Source: Chamaecyparis obtusa
Lineage: Eukaryota; Streptophyta; Pinopsida; Cupressales; Cupressaceae
Length of the DNA: 64,000 nucleotides
Direction: 5' to 3'
NCBI GenBank assembly: GCA_027943335.1
Contig: BSBK01008836.1
Coordinates: forward strand, 434,001 to 498,000
In this document: positions 33,654 through 46,682 of the stretch, piece by piece
Numbering within the stretch: position 1 is the first letter of the stretch
Layout: every line of letters starts with the position of its first letter
Notes under the pieces: model-generated
The model's database searches: none
The model's input: only the letters and a program-made list of their open reading frames with translations
Told to the model about the DNA's origin: nothing
Position numbers and translations under genes: made by a program

Positions 33654-35679
33654 CTGCAAAAACATCAACACAAGCATGTTAGTTTTTAAGTTCTTATTTT
33701 AAATTGACAAGTGCTTTGCTTACTAAGAAATTTGAAGATTATTCCCTCAAAATTCACATATAAGCACAAAATTATCAGCCATGTATTACTTGTACATAAT
33801 GATGTACGATTTATGCTTTCTAATATCTGACTCCAACTGTGTCCACTAGTTTTTAGAAAATCTTTATTTGATGCAAATTTAGAATAACCTCAGCCCTTAA
33901 ATCAAACCATTAGGGGTAAGTTCTTTATCTTACATTTGTTTTTTCAATTCATTTCATATTTTCTAAAGCTTTTTTTTAAAAAAAATTCTTTTTAACACAT
34001 AGGGAGGGCATTGTGATTTTTTTTTTCTTTCAATTGAACTTGCAGCTCTCTTATAAATTCTTAACCAAAAAAAAACACGAGCAACAGTAAGAGTAGTGAT
34101 AGTGAGAAGGTTGAAAGTTCGAATGCGATAAAAAAAGTAGAGCTCCGACTCATGAAGTATGACGACCACTAGGGGTTCTTCAAGGAGTGGGAGTGTAAGA
34201 AGGCCAGCAAGTACAAATTCATTCAAATGTCGTTCCAAACTCCTTAAAACTTCTGCAAAAGGCTCATTTGACCCCAGAAACCTCTCACAATTTGTATCAC
34301 AAATTGATTAGAAGAAAACAATCAAGGGGTAGTCAAGTATGGCTATGCCATTTGTGTGAAAAAGAATACAAGAGAAGCTATACAGGAGTTTATTGCCATC
34401 TTTTGTGGATAGGTGGTTAATGGGTGACATGTTGTAAGACATACGGAGATGGAGATGAAAGATAGAAACTCCATTTGTAAGGACATTTGAATGAATTTGT
34501 ACTAGTTGCTCCATTTCTATCTTTCTTGCCTCCACCTCCATATGCAATCTAGTAGTAATAGTAGTAGTAGCAGGAGGAGGAGTTTCTATCTTTCTTGCCT
34601 TCTCATTTGTAATCATTAGAAGATTAGATAGGAGCAAGCAGTAGTAGTAGCGGGAGGAGGAGATCTGAAATTGTTGCCAAGATTATGTTGAAGTTAATAT
34701 ACAATTTTCATTGAACATTTAGTGGATCTTTGTGTGTTGTTTTGGCATTTTGCATAGTTTCTACTTCTCAAAGTTTAGTTAAAGTTCATTGATTCTAATG
34801 CAGAAGTGTGGTGATATGTGATGGATTCCTTGGTCCATACCATTTGTAGTTTGTTGATTGCAAATTGCAGTGCATGGTTAGTTTGAACCCATTCAAGCAT
34901 TAGTTCGATTGTGGATGTTCATTTGGATTGCACCAATATTGGGTATTTGGATGGATGTTGCAATATGAAAATCTTTTGTTACCTTTGGAGATTGCATTAG
35001 TTTTGTATATTTGTTTCCTCGTGGCGAAGCAAATCTTGAATAAGGAATTCATTTATCAAAGTGTTATCCATTACCATCATTGTCCTTGGGTTTAGCTTTA
35101 GATTCTGTAAATCCTTCTCTTTTTGTCTTTTATTTGAATATAGAAATTGTTTAGCATTCAAGTTTTAGCTACCTTGAGGGAAAAGAAAATTTATAAATTC
35201 AAAAAGAATAATGCAAGTCCCTTTGTGTGTTACTAGCAAGATCACATCTTATTCACTATTATATCCAACACAAAGTAGCATGTACACAGTGTAAACCTTG
35301 GGGTTGTCTTGATCACACATTGTCACATTGTTTAAAATTTAAGGTTTCCTTATTCAAGAGAGAATATAATACTTGGTATTTTATTCTGTGTTGGTTAGTG
35401 TCACAAAACACTCATCAACAAGAGGCTTGAGGTCTAGAAGGCTTTATAATTAATGGTAGTTAATTTAGAGGGCTAGATGGTCAGAAGCAAGCATACCAAA
35501 AGGAATAAATGTGAAACAAAAAATCATTGATGATAATATGTGATCCACAATGAGGTAAGAAAATTGCTGACTTTATTATTTACTTTTTAAAATGTTAATA
35601 TTTTGATATTTCTAACTTGTAAAATATATTCGTTCTTTTTGAAGATTTTAATTTTTGTTACTTGTTTGCACTTGTAGAC
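33654..35679. other. No supported gene; simple-sequence patches
   Basis: Contains GTA/GGA trinucleotide-rich patches near 34550-34660 (gtagtagtag, ggaggaggag). A partly inverted, partly repeated ctttctatcttt motif lies nearby. ORFs here are low-complexity. Confidence 0.4.
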
Positions 35680-35689
35680 ATGTTTGCTC

Positions 35690-36370
35690 CTTCATTAAGC
35701 CTATTGTACGAGTAATAAGACATTGTTGATATTAACTCTCCTACCCTTGGAGAGATTTAAGAAACCTTTGATATTATGAAGCAAGCGATTAATTGCAAAG
35801 ACCCTACTTTGTGATTTTATAAGGAGCATATTAGGTCCATCATGATGCTACAATGGAACACTATGAACAAACTACTTCATATAGAACCCTATGCTTAAAA
35901 TCCCAAATAGTATGTACTTAAGCCTTAAAGAGTGCCTCAATCTCATGATGAAGAGGTGAAAGAAGGGTTTATGAAGGCCCTTCAAATTGTATACTAAACA
36001 AGAACTGCTTCGCTGCTTCACTTTGAACATGGCAGCTTGCATTTATCAATCTCCATGGTCCAACCTTTAACAAACCAAACGCAAGGTTGGGTAGAGCTAC
36101 ATTTTCTCAAACCAACCCTATTGGATGGCGGATTTGGCATATCAAGGATGCACCAAAGTTGAGGGTACTTGTCATTGGTTTTCTTTCATAGGTTGCTAGT
36201 TCATTTGTTGTAAAGAGGAATTGGTTCATATATAGCTCCATCCAATCAATCAAGAGGGACAACCTTACCTTTAGACGATCAAAATTGGTGGTTGTAGATA
36301 GTGCCTTGAGGCTACAAGATTGACAAACTATCATCAAACTCCATCCTTACGTTGGGATGTTGATCTCGAA
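35690..36370 (+). pseudogene. hAT transposase C-terminal relic
   Basis: Degenerate plus-strand reading: DINSPTLGEI, FDIMKQAINCKDPTL, EHIRSIMMLQWNTMNKLLHI, RVPQSHDEEVKEGFMKAL, then SSFVVKRNWFIYSSIQSIKR and RSKLVVVDSALRL. The order matches the region between DUF659 and the dimerisation domain of plant hAT transposases, including an altered form of the S..CER.WS..S.IH..KRN motif. Several stops interrupt it. It is more decayed than, and not closely related to, the hAT at 10863-14970. Element ends were not found. Confidence 0.65.
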
Positions 36371-39300
36371 CATGCTATATAGATAGATGAGTAGACACAA
36401 AGGGTATTAGTTAGGGTTCCATTGCCTGAGGCAACACCTTATACTAGTAGTGATTTGGATTGAGCTTCGATGATATAGATCTACCAGTTGCATCTGTTGA
36501 TTAGGGAAACCGTACATTTTCTATGCTTTTGTCATTTTATAGTTGAAACCTGTAGTCTTTGAGTTTTTTTTGGTTATAATTCTTATAGATTATGTATGCA
36601 CATTGACAATGAAAGCATTTAAATTTTGTTGATGTGCTTGTCGATTGTTATCTGAAGTTTCAATTCAAGACTAATGTTATGTATTAAGCTTCTATAATGT
36701 CTATGATGGAAGCTATATCAATGTTATGATATGAATATTTGAAAATTTTCTATATTTTTTAAAAACTCCTTTTAAAAAAAAAATTAGTTGTCCCCTAAAG
36801 AATGGCCAAAAAGTACCACATACCGAAACCATGTCCCAAAATTTGGGATAGCATAGTTTTAATCCTCAAAATGTCTGATTTTCTTACTTACAAGTGGCAC
36901 TCAGCTAGTTTTGACTATAAATGTCATTAACAATTTAGATCCAATGTTTTTGATGCATAATGTTTCTCCAAAATCCTGTAAACCAATGTATAAACCCTAA
37001 AAAAATGATTGCACAATGTTTCTCCAAAATCCTATAAACCAATGTACAAACCCTAAAAAAAAGATAAGGCAATAAAATAATGATTTTTGCTTGCAAAACA
37101 ATGTGGGGAATAGTGAGCTTTTCTAGCTAGCTTTGAAGGTCTTTGTGAGACCTATTAAAGAAAGTTTTAATAGCTACCTGAAATTCTACACTCTTTGCAC
37201 CATTTTCTACATGCAATGCACCCAAATCCTATTCCTACAATTTTTCCATATCTTGATCCAATGCCCTTATTACTAGAAAAATATAACCTTGGGTAGACTT
37301 GTATCTGACTTTAAAATGTTTTGATTCATGGGTACAAATGAAGATGCCTATCGTGCATGACTACACGAAGGTGTAGCAACGTGATTGGTTTCCTTACATA
37401 TTTTGAATGATCAAGGAGTTGTTTCTTATCCCTAAAAGACTTGATTACATTAAAAAAATCTTGCTTTTCCTCATTGTGTGGCATTTCCTAATTCCTCTTT
37501 TCTCTTAATTGATACCACATTTCCCTATCATTGTAATAACCTTGTCAACGATAAGTGATATAGGTAATTGGAAGTTTAGGTTTTACCTTTTTTTTAAATT
37601 CCGCTAAATATTCTTAACTAAAACATATAGAAAAAAATCTAATAACAAAATATTTAGTTATCATTCATCACAACAAAATGAATTCTAGGATGAAGCAAAA
37701 TGTTAATTGAAACTTATGCAACTAGATCCAATTTAACTGCCCATGTGATGATTATGGCTACTAGTGTAGGATTGCTCTCCTTGATATATGGTAAACAATG
37801 CTTGTCCTCACTCTCCTTCCCATGTCTTGCTTTAGTGTTGCTTTTGTATGTTGACAATGTTGATGAGTGGTGGAGGGTTTTATTCCTAGAGTACTCATCA
37901 TACATGTGCTCTTTTCCTAGGCACTAGAAATTCTTGTAGCTGCATTGCTCACAAAAGAAAGTTTTTATTTCAAAAAGGTTCTCATTTGTTATCCCCGATG
38001 TTGCGCATAGTATCCTCAACCTAGGTGATCCACCAATTTTGGGAATCAATCACACATTTATAGGTTTTTAACTAATCAATCACTCAAGATTTTAGGAGAC
38101 AACATGCTGCATAAAACTTGAAATTAATCTTCATGTAACTGAACGAGTATACAACCAAAAAGATTGGTATAGTTGTAGTGTCCCCACCCCTGCCCCACCT
38201 TGCCCCACATACCCTTATTTGAGGATACTATAATACCAATTGATTGTATCCATTATACTCAATGAGCTTGGTCAACACCCACTCCATCATAATTACAAGA
38301 TTTAACTACTTTTAACTATTGACAATGAGCTTAGTCAAAACCCACTCCATGACGGTTGTAACTACTTAGTGTCAATACTCAATAGTAAAAAAGAGGGCAT
38401 TACATCTTCAAAATGATATAACGGCCTTATACAAAGGTGAGGAAAAATAGCTATTAGAAGCATACGCTACCATGCCAAAAACCTAGTATTAATCAAACTA
38501 GAAAACCTACAACCAACATATTCAACCCATTTACTATCATTGCCAACCAAATGGTTGTGATGTCATCTTTCTAGTGCACAATTAAAAACCCTCAAACTAG
38601 AGAACAACACCAACTCCACTTTTGTAGACATAGGCTACTCCCTAGTTAGAGCGAGACCAAAAATTGCAGCCCATCTAAAATATAGTTCATTCTCATTGCC
38701 CTTGTTAACAAACCATGTTCCATATTGTTACCCTCAATTTTTTAAATTTTCGGTCCTCTCCTATTAAACCCAAGTTTTGGTTCAAATCTTGTTCTTGGTT
38801 TAAACCCACCTTCGCAATTTCACTGAGGCTTGATTTGTAGTTGGTCTTTTGTCCCAATTTTGTACCCAATCAACTAGTTCCTAAGTTTGGAACCTAGTGG
38901 TCGTGGTTCAAAAGTTCGTAAAACTGTCGACTCCCTGACTATGTTGTAAGTTCAAGTCTTTATGGTCGGTTCTAGTCAGGAGATATCCCAACCTTTGTAC
39001 CTCTCTTCTATTATGGTTCCTAAGTTCTCAAAATCATTGATTGTTTGAATACTCTTCAAGTATGTGCCTCATTGTTTGTCATCCGTGTTAGTAAGGGCTT
39101 TATGATTGGTTAGTCGGAGGATTTCCGAACCCTTGTACTCCTTGGTTATCATGGTTCAAAGGTACAAAATGTTACCAACTCCCTGACTTACAGAGATTTC
39201 TCATTCCCTAATGTGTGGCTATTTCAAGGTATTGGCAAGTGCAATTCATTAATAATTGATTAGGTGGCAAAAGACATGCAAGTATGTTGGTGCAATTTTT

Positions 39301-39496
39301 GAAAAAGAACGAGGGTACTCCCATCATTGAAATTAAACAAATTTAATGCTTCTTCTTGAAAAGGGCGGTGTTATTTCAAAAACTTATTTCACCTTGAAGA
39401 GCCAGTAGATAAAGGTTTCAAGCTTTAGTAGTGGAGGAGGATTTGCAAACGCGCTCGGTCAGACTAGAGATTTATTTCCTTTTCCTCTCTTCCTAG
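36371..39496. other. No supported gene; small tandem duplications
   Basis: Contains a two-copy 57 bp duplication (about 36959-37070, atgtttctccaaaatcct...) and a two-copy duplication of about 66 bp (about 38259-38375, caatgagctt.gtcaa.acccactccat). Near 38880-39190 the phrase actccctgact recurs in otherwise unassigned DNA. No transposon ends or coding domains were recognised. Confidence 0.4.
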
Positions 39497-39847
39497 ATGA
39501 AGGTTGGTGTATTGATCCCAAAATATACCAAAATATTCACTAGAGGCAATAAATCTAGAGCTGGTAGTTGTGACTTACCCACATCTAAGAAGCACATCTG
39601 TCTCCTATGTTGGTTACCAAGATGGGTAAGGTGTTATATAGGAGGCAATAGAGATATTGTAGCGAAACTCAAGAATTATCTTGGTTTCAAATCAAGATAA
39701 GCTTTTTTTTTGGGTTGTTTCTTAAATAGAGTCAGTTTTAACATTAAAAAAAGAAGGTAGGTTTCTCTTTTTTGCATCCAACATTCCCGTAAAGGATTTG
39801 TTGGACAATATTGAGAGTGCAATTAGGTCCTCCGCGATTAGGAAGGA

Positions 39848-40060
39848 TTGTTTAGTCAAGTAGGCAATGCCAAACTATCCAAATGTAACATCCCCTTGGT
39901 TGAATTGAAAAGCCCCAAGGAGCTTAACAACCCTAACATCATAGTAACCAAAGCATATAAAGGTAATGCCATGATAGTCATAAACAAATCAGAATATGAG
40001 CAATGTACAACATATTTAAACATGCTACTAGTGCCATTAAGAACTCAAATTAATAAATAA
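39848..40060 (+). pseudogene. Penelope-like (PLE) polyprotein fragment, upstream of RT
   Basis: The 70-codon frame contains LNNPNIIVTKAYKGNAMIVI and NKSEYEQCTTYLNMLL. The pattern (I)I(V/I)TKADKGNATVV(I/M)...(S/D)(E/D)Y is the conserved block just before the reverse transcriptase fingers in Penelope-like elements; here the D of KADKGN is Y. The catalytic RT core and GIY-YIG endonuclease are absent. Such elements are unusual in plants but known from conifers. With the ribozyme-bearing palindrome at 3070-3682 this makes two independent PLE traces in the window. Confidence 0.65.
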
Positions 40061-40744
40061 AAGAGAGATTATTAACCAGCAAAGAAATCATTCTGAAGAT
40101 TTGCTGCATTGGTGCAGGTGCATTCCAACTTGCACCTCCTCTTACACAACCAAGTCAAATACAAGGGGCAATGATGCATTGGGATGTAGACTTTGAGTAT
40201 GCCAACATGGATGCTTTTGTTGCACAACCCTCCTCAGTCTCAATCAAGGATAAGGGGCATAAGACTCCTACACAAAACTTGCATAGTAGAGCTAGCGGGA
40301 GTGGGGAACAATGTCGCTGTTGTGGTCCCAACGAACTAACTAAGAACATTGAGATGCTCTCAATGAAGAAAAATATGATAATATTGATTTGTATGATTCA
40401 ACATTTGACATTGAATTATCAATTATCAATTATCAATTATCAATATTAGTTGTCTTAACTTTATATTGAACTTGGCAAAAATGAATTAGCACATTGCTAA
40501 ATCCGAACTAATTCAACAACATAGGTAGTACCCTACCAAATAACTGTTCATCTCCAAAAATGTTGCAATATCCCCAAATTGGTGTATACCTAATTTTTGC
40601 CCAAAGTAAAAATTCTACAACATAAATTGTTTACAAATATAGTAGTACTATTCTATAATCAAATCATATAATAGCTATTGAACCCTTTAAAGTAAATAAG
40701 CAATTAAGTTTAATCACATCATCTACTTTTGTCTATAGCTTCAT
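40061..40744. other. No supported gene
   Basis: Contains a heptanucleotide microsatellite (aattatc repeated about four times, near 40414-40443). The 92-codon ORF at 40171-40449 runs into it and is probably chance. Confidence 0.45.
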
Positions 40745-41780
40745 TTCGAATAATCAACCATAAAAGGGATTGGAGAGGAGAGAAAGATAGGGTACTCGGA
40801 ATATTCACTGCAACTAAGACCAAGGGCATAATATGACACCCCTTGGCCCACAAGTGGCAATGACTCTTGTCCATCCAACATGGCATGGGCTACTTAGATG
40901 GGGAAGGCATCTTTGCCCTCCCAATCATGTCTCCTTAATAACCCATACATGATTGCTTCTATTCTTTAGTTTTACTTCAAACAACCAACCATTATAGGGA
41001 TCGGAGAGGAATGTGCAATAGAGTGCCCGGATCATTCAACGCAACTAAGCCCAAGGGTGTTAAATAACACCCCTTGGCCCACAAGTGGCAAGAACTCTTC
41101 AATCCAACATGGAGTGGGCTACTTAGATGAGGAACCCGTCTTTGAGCTCCCAATTGTGTTTTCTTACTAACCCATACATGATTGCTTCTGTCCTTTAGTT
41201 TTATTTCCAACTACCAACAATTATAGTGATCGGAGAGGAACACACAAGATTCCTGAAACCATAGATTAAAATAGCTCCGATATATCGTTGATAAGTAAAC
41301 TTATCACAATAAGTTCAGCACTGCACAAAAATGTGTTACTTCATCGCGGATTACTTATCTCAAACGAAAGTTCCAAACTTATCGTAGAGAAAACATGATG
41401 TTATAATTGAAATATAGGCGATATTTAGAAAACTTATCGGTCGCAATCCGCTTATAGGAACAACAGGCATTTCACATTTTTGTGTTTGCAAATTGGTGTT
41501 TGGAGATGAAAAAAATTACTGATATTTTCCTGACCAATTGTCGATTTATCTTCGATATTTTACCGATATTTTTTTTGCCCTTGGCAATAAGTTGTCAATA
41601 ACAATATTTTGAACTATGCCTGAAACATTCATAGCAACTAAAAGCCCATGTGCGTGATATAACACCCCTTGGCCCACAAGTGGTAGGAACTCTTGGCTGG
41701 GCTACTTTGATGGGGAACTTGTCTTTGCCCTCCCAATCCTGCTTTCTTACTAACCTCTACATGATTGTTTGTAGAAGAAT
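40745..41780. repeat. Three-copy tandem macro-repeat of about 230 bp
   Basis: Units starting near 40745, 40979 and 41209 each contain gggat.ggagaggaa, then caccccttggcccacaagtgg (near 40838, 41068 and 41664), then gggctact...gatggggaa and end with ctaacccatacatgattgctt. The third unit is split by a hAT MITE. The units have diverged considerably. No coding potential; satellite-like but only three copies. Confidence 0.85.
41260..41618. mobile_element. hAT-type MITE, 359 bp
   Basis: cctgaaac at 41252-41259 and 41619-41626 is an 8 bp TSD. The ends catagattaaaata and, on the complement, catagttcaaaata are short inverted repeats. The insertion interrupts the third macro-repeat unit, which confirms its limits. 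Inside are several ttatcg/cgata motifs. It has no coding capacity and shares its terminal motif with the element at 16810-17752. Confidence 0.85.
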
Positions 41781-42794
41781 AAATAGATTAAATAAATAAT
41801 TAAAGAATCTAGATGCATTAGTATTTCTCATTATTAGCTATATCAAATACATAAGAGATTATGTATTAAAAAATATCATCACAGTCCTACCACAACACTT
41901 GCCAGATCATCATAGGACTGCTGTTTTGTGCTGAATCTTTTGCAGATCACTTGTATCAAATCTCCTCTTCTTCCTTATATAGCCCTCAAGAGAGGACGAA
42001 GAGTCACATCTCTTACAAAGAACACCATCTTTCCAAATGAGGCATCTCTATTAAACCAACTGCTGCCCTTTCATCAAATTGTGGCTCCTTGGAATCGCTG
42101 GTATTAAGGATAACAAGGAGTCCCTGCTTAGCATACAATAATTATTCTCAGTTAATCTCAGTTGGCCAAATAAATTGCTGATAATTATTTCTCTTAGGTT
42201 GGTCGGCCCTCTTCCCAATACTAATAATGATTATTATTCTATTCCTAATACCAGCTGGCCTGCTATTAATTTCTATAGCCCAAATTTAATATAAAGAAAG
42301 GCTGCAATTTTAATCTTATAAAAGCTGTGATCTTATTGTATTTATTTGTGGGGCATGGCAAATGTCTTTATAAAGAATCCTTACAAGAAAATTTACAAAC
42401 TAAGCCTAAAAACTGCAAGCACTCAAAAACACTCATTGAAACTGCACTCCTGTAGATCAGCAATTGGTCACACATGGTCACAACATGGAAACTCCTATTC
42501 ATCTTCTGCGTTCTAGACAGTGTATTTTTAGGAAGCTGCTAGAAATTTTTAACTTTGCATATACCCTTGATTGATGCCACTATAAAAAGTTAATGTTAAA
42601 AGTAGTGATGCATGCATGCAAATTTATGCATTGTGCAAGGAAATAAAATCCTGCAGCAGCCAAAAAGAACTGATCAACTGCATCCAATGGCACTCCTGAG
42701 AGGCAACTACTGAGTTAAGCCTGTTTCACTATGCATTTTAAGAGCCAGAAACGTAATTCAGACGATATGAATGCTCCCAAGAAGATGCTTCAAA
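41781..42794. other. No supported gene; left flank of the nested cluster
   Basis: AT-rich DNA without recognised domains, immediately left of the outer element's 3' LTR. ORFs are short. Confidence 0.4.
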
Positions 42795-42863
42795 TGTTAA
42801 AGATACCCTCTGCCTTATTACCAAAATTACAAATCAAAATACCCTGTGACTGAGATCCCTCAT
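42795..42863 (-). repeat. Terminal 69 bp of the outer element's 3' LTR
   Basis: tgttaaagataccctctgcc... matches the start of the right LTR (59404: ttaaagataccctcttcc...) up to ccctcat. The match resumes at 55791 (aattcaata) after the inserted element. CTCAT at 42859-42863 is the left copy of that insertion's TSD. Confidence 0.85.
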
Positions 42864-44349
42864 TGTAAAATCCCCTACTAATCCTAACTCCAATTTGCAA
42901 CACAGATCTCATTAATTACAGCACTGACATTCTTTCAAGCACTTGGCTGCCCGAATTATCATAATTTCTTCAAAAATATGCAAGGAAATTATATCAAACA
43001 GTTTACTGACCTTACCCTATTCCTGAGAATGATCACTTTGTTTACAGAGCTTGTGTGTTTCATTTGCAAAATTCACTTCATTCAGTAATTACAAACATAA
43101 GACAACATTTACACAACCAGTTATGTATTCTCTAAATGGTATCACTGTTAAAAAAAATCACTTTTATTTCCAGAATTCTTATTTAATTCACAGAGAACAA
43201 TTTCAGCACAATTCTATTTTCCAGGAAAGTTTGATAGGGACACTTTGGTGCACCTGTCAATTATACATATCTGCCGCTGGTTTTCCTGAATAGAAAAATG
43301 GGCGCTCCACTCCCGTGATTGTCGTATGAACAAAGAATTCACTGGTATCTCCTCTGGTCCCCTGCTGGCAGCTGCAGTCAAACTATCTACATCCCTGTAA
43401 TTATAACGGCATTCAACTGTATAAAACTAGTGTGATGTGGAGCCCGATGTTTTTATCTCCCATCTTACTCGCTGACATAGTGAGTCTCCACAAATACAAC
43501 AAACTATGGGTGTAGCCAAACAGAAGACTGCGTGCCCTGTGAAATCTGGATTAGCAAGTTCAATGAGAAAGAGTTTGTTCGTTACCAAACTCCTGACTCG
43601 ACCCCTTCATTTAAGCTCTAGATGTACATCCATGGTGGATCAGATGTGTCCTGCTATGTGGACAATTGTATAAGACAAAACAGTTGAGTCCAAATAAGCA
43701 CCAATGCTGGATATAAAACAACTTTTGAGGATTCCCGACAAACTCTTCCTAACGTGCTGATCCACATCTCTGACAACAAGGATCAAGTCACAGAGTTCTC
43801 TTGCCACCTTGACTCTTCCCACTCATACATAGTGAGTGTTCCGACGATACACTTATTGCTCTCTTACGACTAATCCCAAGACTTGGCATCGGGCTTCAAG
43901 CTCCATACACATCGTGGGTGCTAGACATGCCAGAAATGACAAACAAATATTGACTATAACAGAAACGATTTCTACTCATGGCCCCAGGTTCACCCGCATT
44001 TGGACAATAATGGAACCATTTCTGCATTCCAAACGCTTGGCATCATTTGCACAGACTCAAGGATTGTCGATTAATCTTCAGACTTCACTTAGGCCAGATA
44101 TCTCACTGGTGAAGGTGATATGAATTTCCATTACCTGGAATGGTTCTGCGTTCTTCAAATAAAATTTCCAACCTCCCCTTCATTATCTAAAGCATCGTTC
44201 TTAAAGGGAATCTCGTAGGAATTCCCGCAAATAAGTTATTCTATAACTATAAGTTTAACAAAAAGCTCTTAATTAATTATTTAATATTAGTTTATGTTGT
44301 AAATACTAATATTAAATAATTAATATTATTTATTTTTAAAGACATTACA
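42864..44349 (-). repeat. 3' LTR of the PDS5-carrying element
   Basis: Plus-strand ends are tgtaaaatcccctac and ...agacattaca. It aligns along its length with 46684-47415 plus 55031-55785, with scattered substitutions. LTR divergence could date the insertion once aligned. Confidence 0.85.
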
Positions 44350-44397
44350 AGTCCTCCCGTCCCAAGATTGCTTGTCCTCAAGCAATCGAATTTCAAT

Positions 44398-45755
44398 CTA
44401 CTCCACTGTCATTTGTACCAAGATTCCCAGGTCACAAATCAATCTGATGAATTTCTTAGCAGAAATCCATTGTGCCCTTCTAAAATTTGCTTCATTGTAC
44501 AGTACATTGTCAATCATGCAAACCCTAGGATCCCAAATCCGAATATCATCTTCAACATCAATCATCCAGAGGATAGGAGAATTATCATTCATTAAAACTT
44601 CATCAGTGAGTATTTCATCAATTATCCATACCCTATAGTTATCTGTGCAATCAGTTATCCTCAGTAAATCTAAGTATGATGAAGTTGATTGTTTTAAGTC
44701 ATCCTTATAGATCATCTTATTCTTCTAAGAAGGAAACTCGTAGGAATTTGATACCTGTGGCACAACGTCTACCAAAATCACCAACACTGTTTGAGAAGCT
44801 AATTGTTCATGTAACTCTGATTGTTCAACTTTTGATGTGCTATGATGATCACAAGGATCCATTTCAACACTCAGTTCTGGATTTGTTTGAAGACCCCTGT
44901 TTCTATGCCTTTCCTTAATTCTTTGCAAGTTCTCCCTTGCTTGAGAGCTATCATCTTAGCGTGCTTAGCTTTCGCCATCCATTTGTTGCCCTACAAAAGA
45001 GGTTTTTCAATCTGTGCACTATGACCCATTAATTTCCTAGGCTCCGCATCTGTTACCACTGATTCTTTTGAAGATCCATCAATCACTCCATTTTGTTGAT
45101 CTAAATCTTGTGATAATAATTCTTCCCTACATATTTCATCAATCCCTTCAACTATCATCTGCATTTCTCGAATTCTTGAATTATCTTCTTGCTCATTTGA
45201 CAAAGTTGTCATCTTTTCTGCTTGGTATGAAGAATAGTGAGTCACACTCAATTGTAAGCAGAGTTAATCAATTTCTTTTTCTTTGTCTTCAACGAACTTG
45301 ATAATAGAGTCCCTGTCCCTAAGAAGTTGCAAGTGATCTGATTTTGTCTTTTCTAATGCTTCTTTGATTGCATGTAGTTGTGCACTAGAAATCTCATTTG
45401 TAATTCCTTTCTCCCTTTCCTTCTTTTGAAGATTCCATATAAGTTCTTCAATTTGTTTATGAGCATTGTCAGTTCTTGATAGCACTTGCACAATCCTTTC
45501 CTCCTTGACCACTAATTGATCTTTCAAATCTTGCCTTGGCAAAGGTTCGTACTTATCAAAATGACTAGTACTTTCACCACCCAAAGAATCTATAAATTCA
45601 CTTCCATCTGTAAGAACACTTTCCTCATCAAAAATAACTGACTTATTATAAGTTACTGTAGAATCCACATCCTTATGTGCATAGTTTAACTTTATCCCTT
45701 CTGTATACTCATCAATGCTGACCTCTAAATCACCCACATAAAATCTTGAGCACAC
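44398..45755 (-). pseudogene. Coiled-coil ORF, possibly with Tudor-like start
   Basis: On the minus strand, 45755-45267 is open (163 codons), has a TAA at 45266-45264, and continues in the same frame to 44991. Upstream of the first ATG the frame is open to about 45830. The first part, FYVGDLEVSIDEYTEGIKLN followed by YAHKDVDSTV, loosely fits the Tudor-like pattern FY.G.V..YDE....K..Y.DGDVE found near the C-terminus of plant PDS5 proteins. A predicted coiled coil follows (LKDQLVVKEERIVQVLSRTD ... LQLLRDRDSIIKFVEDKEKE). The 105-codon ORF at 44715-44398 is unrecognised. If the Tudor reading is right, two separate parts of one host transcript were captured. Confidence 0.4.
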
Positions 45756-45790
45756 TTCTACTACTGGCTTAGTGAAATCAGAGTTTATGA

Positions 45791-46626
45791 CTACATCATT
45801 GCACTGTTTTGTAACGCAAGAAGATTCAACTTCATCTTAGGTGTAATCACAAATGATTTTTTTTGCGTTTCTTTGCGAACTCCCTGAAACTCTATTCCAC
45901 ACTCATCATGAGGGAAACTATTTTCTTCAACACCATCTTTATGCTGCTCTTCTTCCTTCAAAAGAGACTTAAGCTTTTGTTCACATTGTCTGAACACATT
46001 GCAGATGAAGATATTGCACATTCTTGTTTCAAAACAGTCCATAGCATAGATAAAATAGGTTGGGAGATTGTTTCACTCTCATTGATAGTTAAAATCATAA
46101 TATTCTGCATAGATGCAATAATCTCTTTATCATGTGCTTGCCTGACTGTGATAAAGAAATGATGAAACATATCATAAATCGTAACTTGCAATCCGAAATC
46201 CAACAAGAGGTTACTCACTCTAACTTCTGCAAAAAAATTCAGTATAGCATACCTTCTTGAAGCATGAATACCACAGACATCATCAAGACCCTGGAAACTA
46301 TCAACCATCAAGATCAATATCTGCTTCATGGCGTCATCATCATAGGGAACATGCGGTGCTGAAATTCTCAAAACCTCACTAAGGCATGAAGTAACCATCA
46401 ATCTGATTCCAGCATCTGAGTGCATCAACAACCAGTTCTGCTTCAAGGAAGACATCGCAGGGATGAGAGCGAAATGTAAAGAGTGTGAAGGGGAATGTTC
46501 CACTAAACTCAAACATCCTTCCAATTCATTCGAGATGTTAAAAACATTTCTTGATTGATGAGTACGAAGCTTGTCACCGGCTTCTTGAAGAGCTTTAACC
46601 AACCAAAGTTTTTCTTTTGACCCCAT
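45791..46626 (-). pseudogene. Captured PDS5-like cohesin-cofactor N-terminus
   Basis: From ATG 46626-46624 (MGSKEKLWLVKALQEAGDKL) the frame is open to 45958, about 222 residues. SDAGIRLMVTSCLSEVLRIS, APHVPYDDDAMKQILILMVD, SRRYAILNFFAEVRVSNLLL and IIASMQNIMILTINESETIS follow the order and spacing of the N-terminal HEAT region of plant PDS5 (PDS5C-like). PDS5 regulates the cohesin ring on chromatin. A frameshift near 46010 moves the expected continuation (FRQCEQKLKSLLKEEEQ) to the next frame, open to 45791. No intron interrupts the region, suggesting capture from a spliced RNA. It starts about 45 bases inside the PBS, where gag would be. An upstream ATG at 46713 lies in the LTR. Family match is from memory; confident but unsearched. 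Confidence 0.8.
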
Positions 46627-46670
46627 ATTTGATTTCAGATTGGTTTTCCCACAAGCTGGAAGGATGCACA

Positions 46671-46682
46671 ACTCTGATACCA
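46671..46682 (-). promoter_or_regulatory. Primer binding site of the PDS5-carrying element
   Basis: Plus strand actctgatacca, the complement of tggtatcagagt, sits one base inside the LTR. It is iMet-type with one 3' mismatch and fixes the element orientation as minus. Confidence 0.85.

Noticed and set aside
36990..37065. Interstitial telomere repeat (ccctaaa)
   Set aside because: Only single aaccctaaaa units occur within a 57 bp duplication; there is no array.
40414..40443. Heptanucleotide array as a CRISPR-like or telomeric array
   Set aside because: About four perfect 7 bp units without spacers; a simple microsatellite.
43836..44123. 95-codon ORF in the 3' LTR of the PDS5-carrying element
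   Set aside because: Inside an LTR, without domains; the sister LTR copy is disrupted at the matching place.
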